From NCBI GenBank assembly GCA_013151655.1, contig JAADHX010000258.1, positions 1-5,816 of the forward strand: DNA of 5,816 nt. The letters are read 5' to 3'. The translations under genes and the position numbers were made by a program. Positions 1 through 5,816 of this stretch are shown here, one piece after another (the stretch's first letter is position 1; the number at the start of each line of letters is the position of its first letter). The stretch comes from Actinomycetota bacterium. GTDB taxonomy: Bacteria > Actinomycetota > Acidimicrobiia > Acidimicrobiales > Poriferisodalaceae. The notes beneath the pieces are model-generated. The model did no database searches. It saw nothing but the letters and a program-made list of their open reading frames with translations, and was not told the DNA's origin.

Positions 1-1317
1 GCTGCGGTACCTGGCGATGCGGTTGTCGACGTCGCTATAGTGGGCGGCGGGTTCAGTGGCCTTTGGACTGCCTACTACCTGATTCGCCACGACCCAACGC
101 TACGAATCGTGGTACTCGAGCGCGACTTCTGTGGATTTGGAGCTTCGGGGCGAAACGGAGGTTGGGCCGTAGGCGAGTTAGCTGGGTCGTTTGCCAAGTA
201 CGCCAAGCTCTCGTCCAGATCCGAGTCCATGCGCCTCAGCCGAGCCGTATTCGATTCCGTCGATGAGATCGGGCGCATTACGACGCTCGAATCGGTCGAC
301 TGCGACTACGCGAAGGGCGGGACGATCTATGTTGCCCGCAACTCACCCCAGGCCAAACGACAACGCCAGCACATCGAGTCGGTACGCGAGCATGGCTTCA
401 CCGAGGACGAGTTCCGGCTGCTCGATGCCGCCGACGCGTCGACGTACCTGAACGCAACCAATGTTCAGTCCGGCGTCTTCTTCGGCCCCTCAGCAGCTAT
501 CGATCCGGCCAAGCTGGTTCGGGGATTGGCCAATGTTGTTGAAGCGGCAGGGGTGGTAATCCACGAGCAGACGCAGGTGCTCAAAATCGATGGGCGAACG
601 GTGCATACGGCTCATGGCGCGGTACGCGCTGCGCACGTGGTCAGGGCTACCGAGGCCTACACCCGCGATCTCAAAGGTGAACGACGCACGCTGCTGCCGA
701 CCTATTCGTTGATGATCGCCACCGAACCTCTTGCCGAGTCGCTGTTTGACGAGATCGGGCTTCATGACCGGACCACCTTCGCCGATGATCGGCATATGGT
801 CATCTATGGCCAACGCACAGCGGACAATCGAATCGCCTTTGGCGGGCGGGGTGTGCCCTACCTGTATGGGTCTCGGATCAACACCTCAGCAGAGGTGCAT
901 GAGCCCTCGCATGAGTTGATTCACGAGACCCTGGTCGATCTACTGCCGGCTCTGGCAGGAGCGAAGGTCACTCACCGATGGGGTGGAGTCCTTGGGATAC
1001 CTCGCAACTGGGTACCTGGCCTCACCTACGACAAGAACACCGGTACGGGGGTTCTTGGCGGCTACGTCGGGGAGGGAGTTGCTGCTTCGAACTTGGCCGG
1101 TCGGACCATGGCCGAACTTGTCACGGGTCAAGACACTGACCGGGTAACGCTTCCGTGGGTGGGCGCGACCGCTCGCAAATGGGAACCCGAACCGCTGCGC
1201 TGGTTGGGGGTACGCGCTAGTCGCCGAATCCTGGGCGGAGCCGATCGTCGAGAGGACAGGAGCGATACCGAGTCGGCTCTGGCCTACCGAATCTCGCGGA
1301 TGATCCGAGGCGCCTAG
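1..1317 (+). CDS. FAD-dependent amine/amino-acid oxidoreductase (DAO family), 5' end outside window
   Basis: Predicted flavoprotein of the DAO/glycine-D-amino-acid oxidase superfamily, oxidising an amine or amino acid with FAD; the substrate cannot be read from sequence. The frame is open to base 1. The first 13 visible codons end in VDVAI, the first beta strand of the Rossmann fold, running straight into VGGGFSG (visible residues 14-20). The GTG at 40 is therefore not the start, and only a short N-terminal piece should be missing. Other marks are the ribose-binding Glu after the second strand (IVVLE, Glu at about 40), ASGRNGG (48-54), typical of PuuB/DadA-like oxidases, and the C-terminal flavin-binding segment GGYVGEGVAASNLAG (bases 1057-1101). 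At 438 visible residues it is close to full family length (about 450-470). It ends in MIRGA and TAG at 1315-1317. No transmembrane segment or secretion signal is visible, so it is probably cytoplasmic. gamma-Glutamylputrescine oxidase-like activity is one possibility; I would not assign a symbol. Confidence 0.9.
   Translation, partial: AAVPGDAVVDVAIVGGGFSGLWTAYYLIRHDPTLRIVVLERDFCGFGASGRNGGWAVGELAGSFAKYAKLSSRSESMRLSRAVFDSVDEIGRITTLESVDCDYAKGGTIYVARNSPQAKRQRQHIESVREHGFTEDEFRLLDAADASTYLNATNVQSGVFFGPSAAIDPAKLVRGLANVVEAAGVVIHEQTQVLKIDGRTVHTAHGAVRAAHVVRATEAYTRDLKGERRTLLPTYSLMIATEPLAESLFDEIGLHDRTTFADDRHMVIYGQRTADNRIAFGGRGVPYLYGSRINTSAEVHEPSHELIHETLVDLLPALAGAKVTHRWGGVLGIPRNWVPGLTYDKNTGTGVLGGYVGEGVAASNLAGRTMAELVTGQDTDRVTLPWVGATARKWEPEPLRWLGVRASRRILGGADRREDRSDTESALAYRISRMIRGA
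1300..1316 (+). repeat. Direct repeat copy 1 (3' end of the oxidoreductase gene)
   Basis: These 17 bases, ATGATCCGAGGCGCCTA, are the last codons of the oxidoreductase (Met-Ile-Arg-Gly-Ala) plus the first two bases of its TAG stop. An exact copy lies 128 bases downstream at 1428-1444. Confidence 0.85.
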
Positions 1318-1427
1318 CCAGAGGCCGAGCCGACAGGCGTGACCCCATTAGTGCGAACAGCCCGAGCGGCCCGATGAGCGAAGCGAACAGAGAGCGGAAG
1401 GTGGTCCCGGACAATCATCCGATCCGA

Positions 1428-1444
1428 ATGATCCGAGGCGCCTA
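1428..1444 (+). repeat. Direct repeat copy 2 (duplicated gene tail)
   Basis: Exact 17-base match to 1300-1316. Read in its own frame it again gives Met-Ile-Arg-Gly-Ala, followed by TAA (first copy TAG). Similarity continues a little upstream if one codon (TCG, Ser) is gapped: first copy Ile-Ser-Arg-Met, second copy Ile-Arg-Met. It lies in a different frame from the upstream gene (offset 128, not a multiple of three), so it is not a readthrough extension. Confidence 0.8.
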
Positions 1445-1453
1445 ACCGAGCGG

Positions 1454-1483
1454 TCGACGTACGATCATTGATGCCTGGATAGT
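1454..1483 (+). promoter_or_regulatory. Possible sigma70-type promoter for the MetY-like gene
   Basis: TCGACG (1454-1459, 4 of 6 to TTGACA) and GATAGT (1478-1483, 4 of 6 to TATAAT) are separated by 18 bases. Transcription would start around 1490, giving a leader of about 20 bases that includes GGGGAG (1501-1506) just ahead of the ATG at 1510. Matches of this quality arise by chance, so this is a weak prediction. Confidence 0.22.
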
Positions 1484-1878
1484 CGCACGGGTCAGCGATA
1501 GGGGAGTACATGACAGATCACGAGTGGGGTTTCGCTACGAGGTCGCTTCACGCTGGCGCCCCACCGGACCCAACGACGGGGGCGCGAGCGTTGCCGATCT
1601 ATCAGTCAACCAGCTTCGTTTTCGACGATACTCAGGATGCCGCCGATCTCTTCGCCCTTCAGAAATACGGCTCCATTTACAGCCGCATCTCGAACCCTAC
1701 GGTTGCCGCGTTCGAAGAACGGGTCGCCTCTCTCGAAGGGGGCATCGGTTCTGTCGCCACAGCATCTGGCCAGGCGGCTGAATTCTTGACCGTTACCTCG
1801 TTGTGCGATTCGGGCGATCACGTTGTCGCCAGCGCGGCGTTGTACGGCGGCACGGTCACGCAATTCGACATCACCTTG

Positions 1879-1886
1879 CGCCGGCG
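1879..1886 (+). other. Frameshift point in the MetY-like gene, at palindrome CGCCGGCG
   Basis: The reading frame changes here from codons starting at 1510 to codons one base later. The point falls on a perfect 8-base GC-only palindrome, CGCCGGCG. Such sequence is prone both to deletion by hairpin slippage and to base-calling errors. There is no slippery heptamer or downstream structure suggesting programmed frameshifting. Confidence 0.75.
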
Positions 1887-2789
1887 ACACGACCTTTGTT
1901 TCATCCCATGATGCTGCCGATTACGAAGCAGCCATCACTGAGAACACGAAGCTCATTTACACCGAGATTATTGCGAACCCGAGCGGTGCAATCGCCGACA
2001 TTGAGGGATTGGCTGAACTAGCACACGCTCACGACATCCCGCTTGTCATCGACTCGACGTTTGCGTCGCCGTATCTCTCCCGTCCCATCGAGCACGGCGC
2101 CGACATCGTGATTCACTCGGCCACTAAGTTCTTGGGCGGCCACGGAACCACCATTGCGGGCGTGATCGTCGAGGCCGGAACGTTCGACTGGGGCAACGGC
2201 AAGTTCCCTCACTTCACCGAACCCGTCCCCAGCTACAACAACCTCAAGTTCGCCGAAAACTTCGGCGAATACGCGTTTTGCACCAAGGTCCGAATGGAGC
2301 AACTGCGCGACGTGGGCGCGTGTTTGTCGCCGTTCAACGCGTTCATGATCATGATGGGCCTCGAAACCTTGCCCCTACGGATGCGGCAGCATGTTGCTAA
2401 CGCTCAGACGGTGGCCGATTGGCTCGATGCCGACGATCGGGTCACATGGGTGAAGTATGGCGGTCTGGCCGATAGCCCTTGGAGAGAAAGGGTGGAGAAG
2501 TACCTGCCCGAAGGGGCCGGGAGCATCTTCTCGTTTGGCGTTGAGGGTGGCCGCGACGGCGGTGCTCGGTTCATTGAGAACCTCGAGATGATCAGCCACC
2601 TAGCCAACGTCGGCGACGCCAAGACGCTCGTGATCCATCCGGCTTCGACCACCCACCAACAGCTAAGTGACGAGCAGATGGAAGCATCTGGTGTCGGGCT
2701 CGACACTGTTCGCCTGTCGGTCGGTCTCGAAGATGTCGCCGACATCATCTACGACCTCGATCAAGGTCTCACCGCAGCTACCAGTCGAG

Positions 2790-2803
2790 GGAGGGCCTCA
2801 TGA
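2790..2803 (+). promoter_or_regulatory. Ribosome binding site and ATGA stop-start overlap
   Basis: GGAGGG (2790-2795) sits 4 bases ahead of ATG 2800-2802. The ATG overlaps the TGA stop (2801-2803) of the upstream PLP enzyme. The site fixes the start of the CoA-binding gene and indicates translational coupling. It lies inside the end of the upstream coding sequence. Confidence 0.8.
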
Positions 2804-3291
2804 CTGTCGTGTCCAGAAGTTGGGTACCGCCTAGTGCAACGGAACGTAAAGCCATCATGGATCGCACCACGACGGTGGCGATGGTGGGTGCATCTTCGAA
2901 CCCGGCCAGGGCGTCGAACTTTGTAGCGACGTATCTGCTGAGCCAGTCCGGCGAGTTCGAATTGTGGTTCGTCAACCCGCGCGAAACCGAGATTCTGGGC
3001 CAGCCGGTCTACGCGAGTCTCGAAGATCTGCCCGGTGAGCCGGACATGGTCAATGTGTTTCGCCGGCCCGCTGATTTACCCGGTGTTGCCGAGGAGGCCG
3101 TGGCGGTCGGGGCATCGTCGTTGTGGATTCAGCTTGGTTTGTGGAGTGACGAGGCCGCATCAATTGCCCACGATGGGGGTCTCGATGTGGTCATGGATCG
3201 ATGCTTGAAGGTCGAACACGCCCGATTTGCAGGCGGCCTGAATCTGGCCGGGTTCAACACCGGCGTCATCTCGTCGCGACGCCGTCGTTAG
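2800..3291 (+). CDS. CoA-binding domain protein (YccU-like, CoA_binding_2)
   Basis: Small single-domain Rossmann protein of the YccU-like CoA-binding family, 163 residues (the core family is about 130-145). No enzymatic activity is established for this family; nucleotide/CoA binding is known from structures. Visible marks are the binding loop VGASSNPAR (29-37), FVNP (57-60) followed by ILGQPVYASLEDLP, the VFRRP strand end (86-90), WIQLG (109-113) and the family hallmark MDRCLKVEH (132-140) with its Cys. An extra tail of about 20 residues (AGGLNLAGFNTG, then SSRRRR) follows the domain. The first 20 residues are not typical of the domain and an internal ATG encodes Met20, but the GGAGGG site and the ATGA overlap support the start at 2800. 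It is coupled to the MetY-like gene, so a role in sulfur amino acid or CoA-thioester metabolism is inferred. If the upstream frameshift is real, ribosomes stopping at 1911 would reduce its coupled translation. Confidence 0.9.
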   Translation: MTVVSRSWVPPSATERKAIMDRTTTVAMVGASSNPARASNFVATYLLSQSGEFELWFVNPRETEILGQPVYASLEDLPGEPDMVNVFRRPADLPGVAEEAVAVGASSLWIQLGLWSDEAASIAHDGGLDVVMDRCLKVEHARFAGGLNLAGFNTGVISSRRRR

Positions 3292-3303
3292 CACCCGACC
3301 GAC

Positions 3304-4116
3304 CTACTCACTTGTGGGAAGGCCGCGGAAGTCGGGGTCGCGGCGTTCGCGGAGGCTGGCGACGCCTTCTCCTGAGTCTGGGCCCATAAAGCCAAGGAAC
3401 TCATAAGCCAACGAGGCGTCGAAGGCTGGTTCGTGCATTCGGTAGGCGTGGTTGAGCGTCCGTTTGGTCCAGCGAATGGCCTGCTGGGCCCCCGCCGAAA
3501 GGTCGGTTGCGATGTCGAGTGCTTCTTCGAGGACCTTGTCGTCGTCTACGCACACTGAAACCAGGCCGATTCGTTCGGCCTCGGCGCCCGACAAATCGCG
3601 GCACGTAAGTAGGTAGTACTTGGCCTTGGCCATGCCACACAACATCGGCCAACAAATGGCGGCGTGATCCCCGGCGGCCACACCTAGGCGGGTGTGGCCA
3701 TCAATGATTCTGGCGTTGGTCCCGACAACAGATACGTCGGCAAGAAGGCCAGCGACGAGACCGGCTCCGACCGCTGGACCCCACATTGCCGACACCACCG
3801 GTTTGGAGCAGTTGATGATGTTCATGACCAGATCGCGGGCTTCACGGATAACCCGTAGTGCCGTCGCGTAGTCGGTGCGAAGTTCGTCGATGAGATCGAA
3901 GCTGCCGCCCGAGCTGAAACCCTTGCCCGCTCCCGTTAGCAAGGCCACGTTGACGTTCGTGTCGCGGTCGATGGTTAGCCACACGTCGGCCAGTTCGCGG
4001 TGCATCTCGGCACTGATCGAGTTGAGGCCAGGCCCCTCGAGTGTTATTTGCAGAACCGCCGGGGCTGGGTTGCTGAACGTAAGCCCCGGGAACTGGTTCG
4101 TGTAGGTATCGATCAT
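3304..4116 (-). CDS. Enoyl-CoA hydratase/isomerase (crotonase) family protein with atypical active site
   Basis: Crotonase-fold protein of 270 residues, the usual length, acting on an acyl-CoA or a related carbonyl substrate. The oxyanion-hole regions are clear: GFSSGGSFDL (66-75) and GPAVGAGL (113-120). The C-terminal trimerisation region is present, with the usual SGEGVASLRERRDPDF (248-263). Both glutamates used by classical enoyl-CoA hydratase are absent: by alignment by eye their positions hold His141 and Tyr168. Asp150, in AAGDHAAICWP, lies nine residues after His141. I recall 6-oxocamphor hydrolase, a crotonase-fold C-C hydrolase, using His145 and Asp154 with the same spacing, so hydration should not be assumed. 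The start ATG (4114-4116) is backed by AGGAGG on the minus strand (4124-4129, spacer 7). It ends 12 bases from the convergent CoA-binding gene and is divergent from the CoA-transferase. Family membership is sure; the reaction is unknown. Confidence 0.92.
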   Translation of the reverse strand: MIDTYTNQFPGLTFSNPAPAVLQITLEGPGLNSISAEMHRELADVWLTIDRDTNVNVALLTGAGKGFSSGGSFDLIDELRTDYATALRVIREARDLVMNIINCSKPVVSAMWGPAVGAGLVAGLLADVSVVGTNARIIDGHTRLGVAAGDHAAICWPMLCGMAKAKYYLLTCRDLSGAEAERIGLVSVCVDDDKVLEEALDIATDLSAGAQQAIRWTKRTLNHAYRMHEPAFDASLAYEFLGFMGPDSGEGVASLRERRDPDFRGLPTSE

Positions 4117-4244
4117 TTGACTGCCTCCTGGAGGTGCACGCTAGCTCCGCAAGCGGTTCAGCGGCCCGACACCGTTGCTGACGCTTGGCGCTCGTGTCGA
4201 TTCGACGGTCGGGTTGATCGTGGCGCTGTGACAACATTGCTCAG
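4117..4244. promoter_or_regulatory. Divergent intergenic control region
   Basis: 128 bases between the starts of the crotonase (-) and the CoA-transferase (+); it must hold promoters for both. The crotonase side has a strong AGGAGG. The transferase side has no purine-rich site before its ATG. Inverted repeats visible are GTCGA-T-TCGAC (4196-4206), and CAAGCG (4150-4155) with CGCTTG (4182-4187), inside which CAGC (4159-4162) pairs with GCTG (4177-4180). Either could be an operator for a regulator shared by the two genes, but no regulator gene lies in the window. No convincing -35/-10 pair stands out. Confidence 0.45.
4124..4134 (-). promoter_or_regulatory. Strong ribosome binding site of the crotonase gene, inside a short inverted repeat
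   Basis: On the minus strand the bases read CCTCCAGGAGG, with AGGAGG seven bases before the ATG. The 5' CCTC can pair with the 3' GAGG around a CAG loop, a four-pair hairpin that would partly hide the ribosome site. It decides the start at 4116. A regulatory role for the hairpin is speculation. Confidence 0.6.
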
Positions 4245-5438
4245 ATGGTTGAACAGCGAAGCGCAGGTCCGCTTGACGGTGTGCGCGTAATCGATCTGAC
4301 GACGGTCGTGATGGGGCCGTTCGCGACTCGGATTCTGGGTGACATGGGCGCCGACGTCATCAGGATCGAGAGCCCGACGCCAGACATGATGCGCGAGTTC
4401 GATCCGAAACGATCGGCGGGAATGAGTGGCTTCACCCTCAACCTGAACCGCAACAAACGCAGCGTGGTTCTCGACCTAAAGACCGACGCCGGACACCGCG
4501 CCATCGTCGACTTGGTGGCGTCGGCCGATGTGTTCGTGTCGAACTTGCGGCCGGCGGCGCTTAAGAAACTGGGCCTCGCCGATGCAGACCTTCGGGCGGT
4601 GCGCCCCGATTTGGTGTACTGCTCGGCAGTTGGTTTCGCGACCGGTGGTCCGCGCTCTGGGCAGGCTGCTTATGACGATGTGATTCAGGCCGTTTCGGGA
4701 ACAGCGTCGATGTTCGCTTGGACGGGTGGTGAGCCTGCGTTGGTGCCGACGATCTTGGCCGACAAGATCAGCGCCCTCCACATTGCCTATGCCATCTCGG
4801 CATCGTTACATCACCGCGCGGTGACAGGCGAGGGCGACACGATTGAGGTTCCGATGGCTGAGGTTATGGCTGCGTTCAACCTGGTCGAGCATCTGAACGG
4901 ACACACTTTCGAACCCAAACAAGGCGAGTTCAGTTACGCCAGAGTTCGCACGCCGCTGCGGCGACCCAGACGGTCGGCCGATGGCTGGATCGTCATCTTG
5001 CCTTACACCGACGCCAACTATCGAGCATTCTTTGGAGCTGTCGATCGTGCCGACCTCATCGACGACGAGCGCTACAGCAGCGTTAACGCTCGTATCCGAA
5101 ACGTTGAGGCCCTGTACGGCTTGGTCGAGGCCTTCGCGGGTATGAAGACCACCAAAGAGTGGCTCGAGATTTGTGAGGCCGCGTCGATTCCTTGTGCACC
5201 GGTCGTGTCGCTCGAACACATCGAGGACGACCCTCATTTTGCCGCGGTTGGCCTGATCGAGATCGATGAGCACCCGACCGAAGGCCCCTATCGGGTCGTC
5301 CACGATCCGGTCAGTTTTGCCTCGCGGCGAGGCAGCGAGGTCCGCAGACATGCCCCACGCCACGGAGCCGACACCGCCGATGTGATGTCTGCGGTTGGAT
5401 GGTCTGCCGCTGACATTGCCGAACTAACCCAGAGCTAG
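4245..5438 (+). CDS. CaiB/BaiF family CoA-transferase
   Basis: Class III CoA-transferase, 397 residues, the normal family length (about 390-430). These cytoplasmic enzymes move CoA between carboxylic acids; the fold also includes alpha-methylacyl-CoA racemases, so racemase activity is an alternative. Visible marks are the N-terminal LDGVRVIDLTTVVMGPFATR (10-29), LGDMGADVIRIE (31-42), LNLNRNKRSVVLDLK (65-79) and the catalytic Asp, taken as Asp144 in AAYDDVIQAVSG (141-152), the position of the aspartate that forms the acyl/CoA adduct in formyl-CoA transferase and the base in the racemase. GEGDTIEVPM (195-204) and the C-terminal IPCAPV (315-320), followed by DDPHF (328-332), also fit. ATG 4245 is the only reasonable start: an in-frame TGA lies at 4215-4217 with no ATG, GTG or TTG between. 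No ribosome site precedes it, suggesting leaderless or weak initiation. It is divergent from the crotonase, suggesting acyl-CoA catabolism. The substrate cannot be told. Confidence 0.94.
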   Translation: MVEQRSAGPLDGVRVIDLTTVVMGPFATRILGDMGADVIRIESPTPDMMREFDPKRSAGMSGFTLNLNRNKRSVVLDLKTDAGHRAIVDLVASADVFVSNLRPAALKKLGLADADLRAVRPDLVYCSAVGFATGGPRSGQAAYDDVIQAVSGTASMFAWTGGEPALVPTILADKISALHIAYAISASLHHRAVTGEGDTIEVPMAEVMAAFNLVEHLNGHTFEPKQGEFSYARVRTPLRRPRRSADGWIVILPYTDANYRAFFGAVDRADLIDDERYSSVNARIRNVEALYGLVEAFAGMKTTKEWLEICEAASIPCAPVVSLEHIEDDPHFAAVGLIEIDEHPTEGPYRVVHDPVSFASRRGSEVRRHAPRHGADTADVMSAVGWSAADIAELTQS

Positions 5439-5447
5439 GTCACGCGA

Positions 5448-5816
5448 TCAGTCGACGTCTGGAAGCAGCTTCCCTGGGTTCATCAGACCCTGTGGATCGA
5501 AGGTGTTCTTGATGGCGCGCATGAGTTCCCACTCGATCGGCGGCTTCTGACCGGCGATCCGGTCGCGTAGTTCGAGTCCGACGCCATGTTCGGCGCTAAG
5601 GGTTCCAGCGAGGCTGAAGGTGAGTTCGTCGATGCGGCGAATCAGTTCTGGTTTCTTGGCCTTGAACTCGGCAACGTCTTCGTCGGTGAGGGGCAGAATC
5701 ATCATGTGCATGTTGCCGTCGCCAACGTGGCCGAAGCCATAACAAAGTGCATCGGGTGTGATTTCGGTGGCGATTGATTGAACCGATTCGAAGAGATCCT
5801 TGATGCGATCGAGCGG
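5448..5816 (-). CDS. FAD-linked D-2-hydroxyacid dehydrogenase (GlcD/D-lactate dehydrogenase type), C-terminal part
   Basis: The frame is open through the right edge; the 122 visible residues are the C-terminal end of an FAD-linked oxidase (vanillyl-alcohol-oxidase fold) that oxidises a D-2-hydroxyacid such as D-lactate, glycolate or D-2-hydroxyglutarate. Visible marks are GFGHVGDGNMH (visible 27-37), with its two metal-binding histidines seven apart, GTLSAEHGVG (71-80), whose Glu and His complete the metal and substrate site in characterised relatives, and the closing NTFDPQGLMNPGKLLP (104-119), standard for this family. The ATG at 5709-5711 is an internal Met inside the GDGNMHMM stretch, not a start. 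The N-terminal FAD-binding domain, expected to be about 300 residues or more, lies outside the window. It converges on the CoA-transferase gene with 9 bases between the stops. Membership is firm; the exact substrate is open. Confidence 0.92.
   Translation of the reverse strand, partial: PLDRIKDLFESVQSIATEITPDALCYGFGHVGDGNMHMMILPLTDEDVAEFKAKKPELIRRIDELTFSLAGTLSAEHGVGLELRDRIAGQKPPIEWELMRAIKNTFDPQGLMNPGKLLPDVD

Larger units (their letters stand above)
1318..1509 (+). other. Intergenic region with duplicated gene tail
   Basis: This 192-base gap between the oxidoreductase and the MetY-like gene has no credible coding sequence; the short open frames on both strands lack recognisable motifs. It holds the second copy of the 17-base repeat. 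It also holds two nearby copies of GCGAACAG (1353-1360 and 1383-1390), each followed closely by GAGCGG, forming an imperfect direct repeat 30 bases apart. I see no strong hairpin followed by a T-run, so no intrinsic terminator is called. The last 60 bases probably carry the promoter and ribosome binding site of the next gene. Confidence 0.6.
1510..2803 (+). pseudogene. metY: O-acetylhomoserine sulfhydrylase-like PLP enzyme (Cys/Met metabolism family), frameshifted
   Basis: Homologue of O-acetylhomoserine sulfhydrylase, which makes homocysteine from O-acetylhomoserine and sulfide in cytoplasmic methionine synthesis. The 5' part (1510-1911) reads 125 family-like residues: GARALPIYQSTSFVF near 24-38, the phosphate-binding YSR (57-59), SGQAA (86-90) and LYGGT (111-115). 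After TLRR (122-125) it loses similarity and stops at TGA 1909-1911. From 1886 the +1 frame continues with DTTFV and runs intact for 305 residues to TGA 2801-2803. That part holds the cofactor Asp (LVIDSTFASPYLSRP), the Schiff-base Lys in SATKFLGG (Lys codon 2126-2128) and RLSVGLED. Relatives usually have Leu-Gly-Ile/Val between the halves, so 8 missing bases would explain the break and give 433 residues, the normal length. The start is ATG 1510, with GGGGAG at 1501-1506 (short spacer). Because the rest is undamaged, a sequencing or assembly error or a very recent mutation is likelier than an old pseudogene. Related gamma-synthases of the same fold cannot be fully excluded. Confidence 0.88.

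Noticed and set aside
490..813. 107-residue minus-strand open frame within the oxidoreductase
   Set aside because: Composition and position mark it as an antisense shadow; no motif or ribosome site seen.
1277..1323. CTCTGGC (1277-1283) and GCCAGAG (1317-1323) as a terminator of the oxidoreductase gene
   Set aside because: The arms are 33 bases apart, one lies inside the coding region, and no T-run follows.
1314..1511. Possible small minus-strand gene filling the 1318-1509 gap
   Set aside because: 65 residues with no domain-like pattern, overlapping the repeat and the likely leader of the next gene.
1823..1885. Alternative start of the C-terminal MetY-like part at GTG 1823
   Set aside because: The residues encoded from 1823 to about 1885 in that frame do not resemble the family, while the other frame does; the start is an artefact of the frameshift.
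1879..1911. Programmed ribosomal frameshift in the MetY-like gene
   Set aside because: No slippery heptamer at the junction, no obvious stimulatory structure, and about three family residues appear missing, which fits a deletion rather than recoding.
4806..5363. 185-residue open frame on the minus strand inside the CoA-transferase gene
   Set aside because: No recognisable motif, and it lies wholly antisense to a strongly conserved gene; typical shadow frame in GC-rich DNA.
1..5816. A new multi-gene defence, mobile or biosynthetic system
   Set aside because: All six genes belong to familiar metabolic families, with no nuclease, integrase, toxin, repeat array or reverse transcriptase signature in any frame I could read.

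Overview
The window carries six protein-coding genes of ordinary bacterial metabolism. Two are cut by the window edges and one is frameshifted. Base composition is high in GC (roughly 60% by eye), and several proteins have an actinobacterial flavour: the flavin amine oxidase C-terminus, the MetY-like enzyme followed by a CoA-binding protein, and a crotonase with the GDHAAICWPMLCGMAKAKYY signature. I infer an actinobacterium, possibly an Acidimicrobiia-like lineage. That placement is inference from style, not from a marker gene.

Layout. Positions 1-1317 (+) hold an FAD-dependent amine/amino-acid oxidoreductase whose start lies upstream of the window. A 192-base gap (1318-1509) follows, carrying a second copy of the last 17 bases of that gene. 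Positions 1510-2803 (+) hold an O-acetylhomoserine sulfhydrylase-like PLP enzyme, complete in its motifs but broken by a frameshift near 1885. It overlaps a small CoA-binding Rossmann protein (2800-3291, +) by an ATGA junction. Convergent to this pair, after 12 bases, is a crotonase-fold protein (3304-4116, -). It is divergent, across a 128-base intergenic region, from a CaiB/BaiF family CoA-transferase (4245-5438, +). After a further 9 bases lies the C-terminal part of an FAD-linked D-2-hydroxyacid dehydrogenase (5448-5816, -), which runs off the right edge.

How they fit together. The MetY-like gene and the CoA-binding gene are almost certainly one transcription unit with coupled translation, in sulfur amino acid metabolism. 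The crotonase and the CoA-transferase face apart from one control region and both act on acyl-CoA substrates, so a shared catabolic role is plausible but unproven. The two flavin enzymes at the edges show no visible link to the rest.

I found no RNA gene, CRISPR array, transposase, phage gene or convincing terminator, and no evidence of a new multi-gene system. The points worth a second look are the frameshift, the duplicated gene tail, and the crotonase active site, which lacks both usual glutamates but has a His/Asp pair spaced as in 6-oxocamphor hydrolase.
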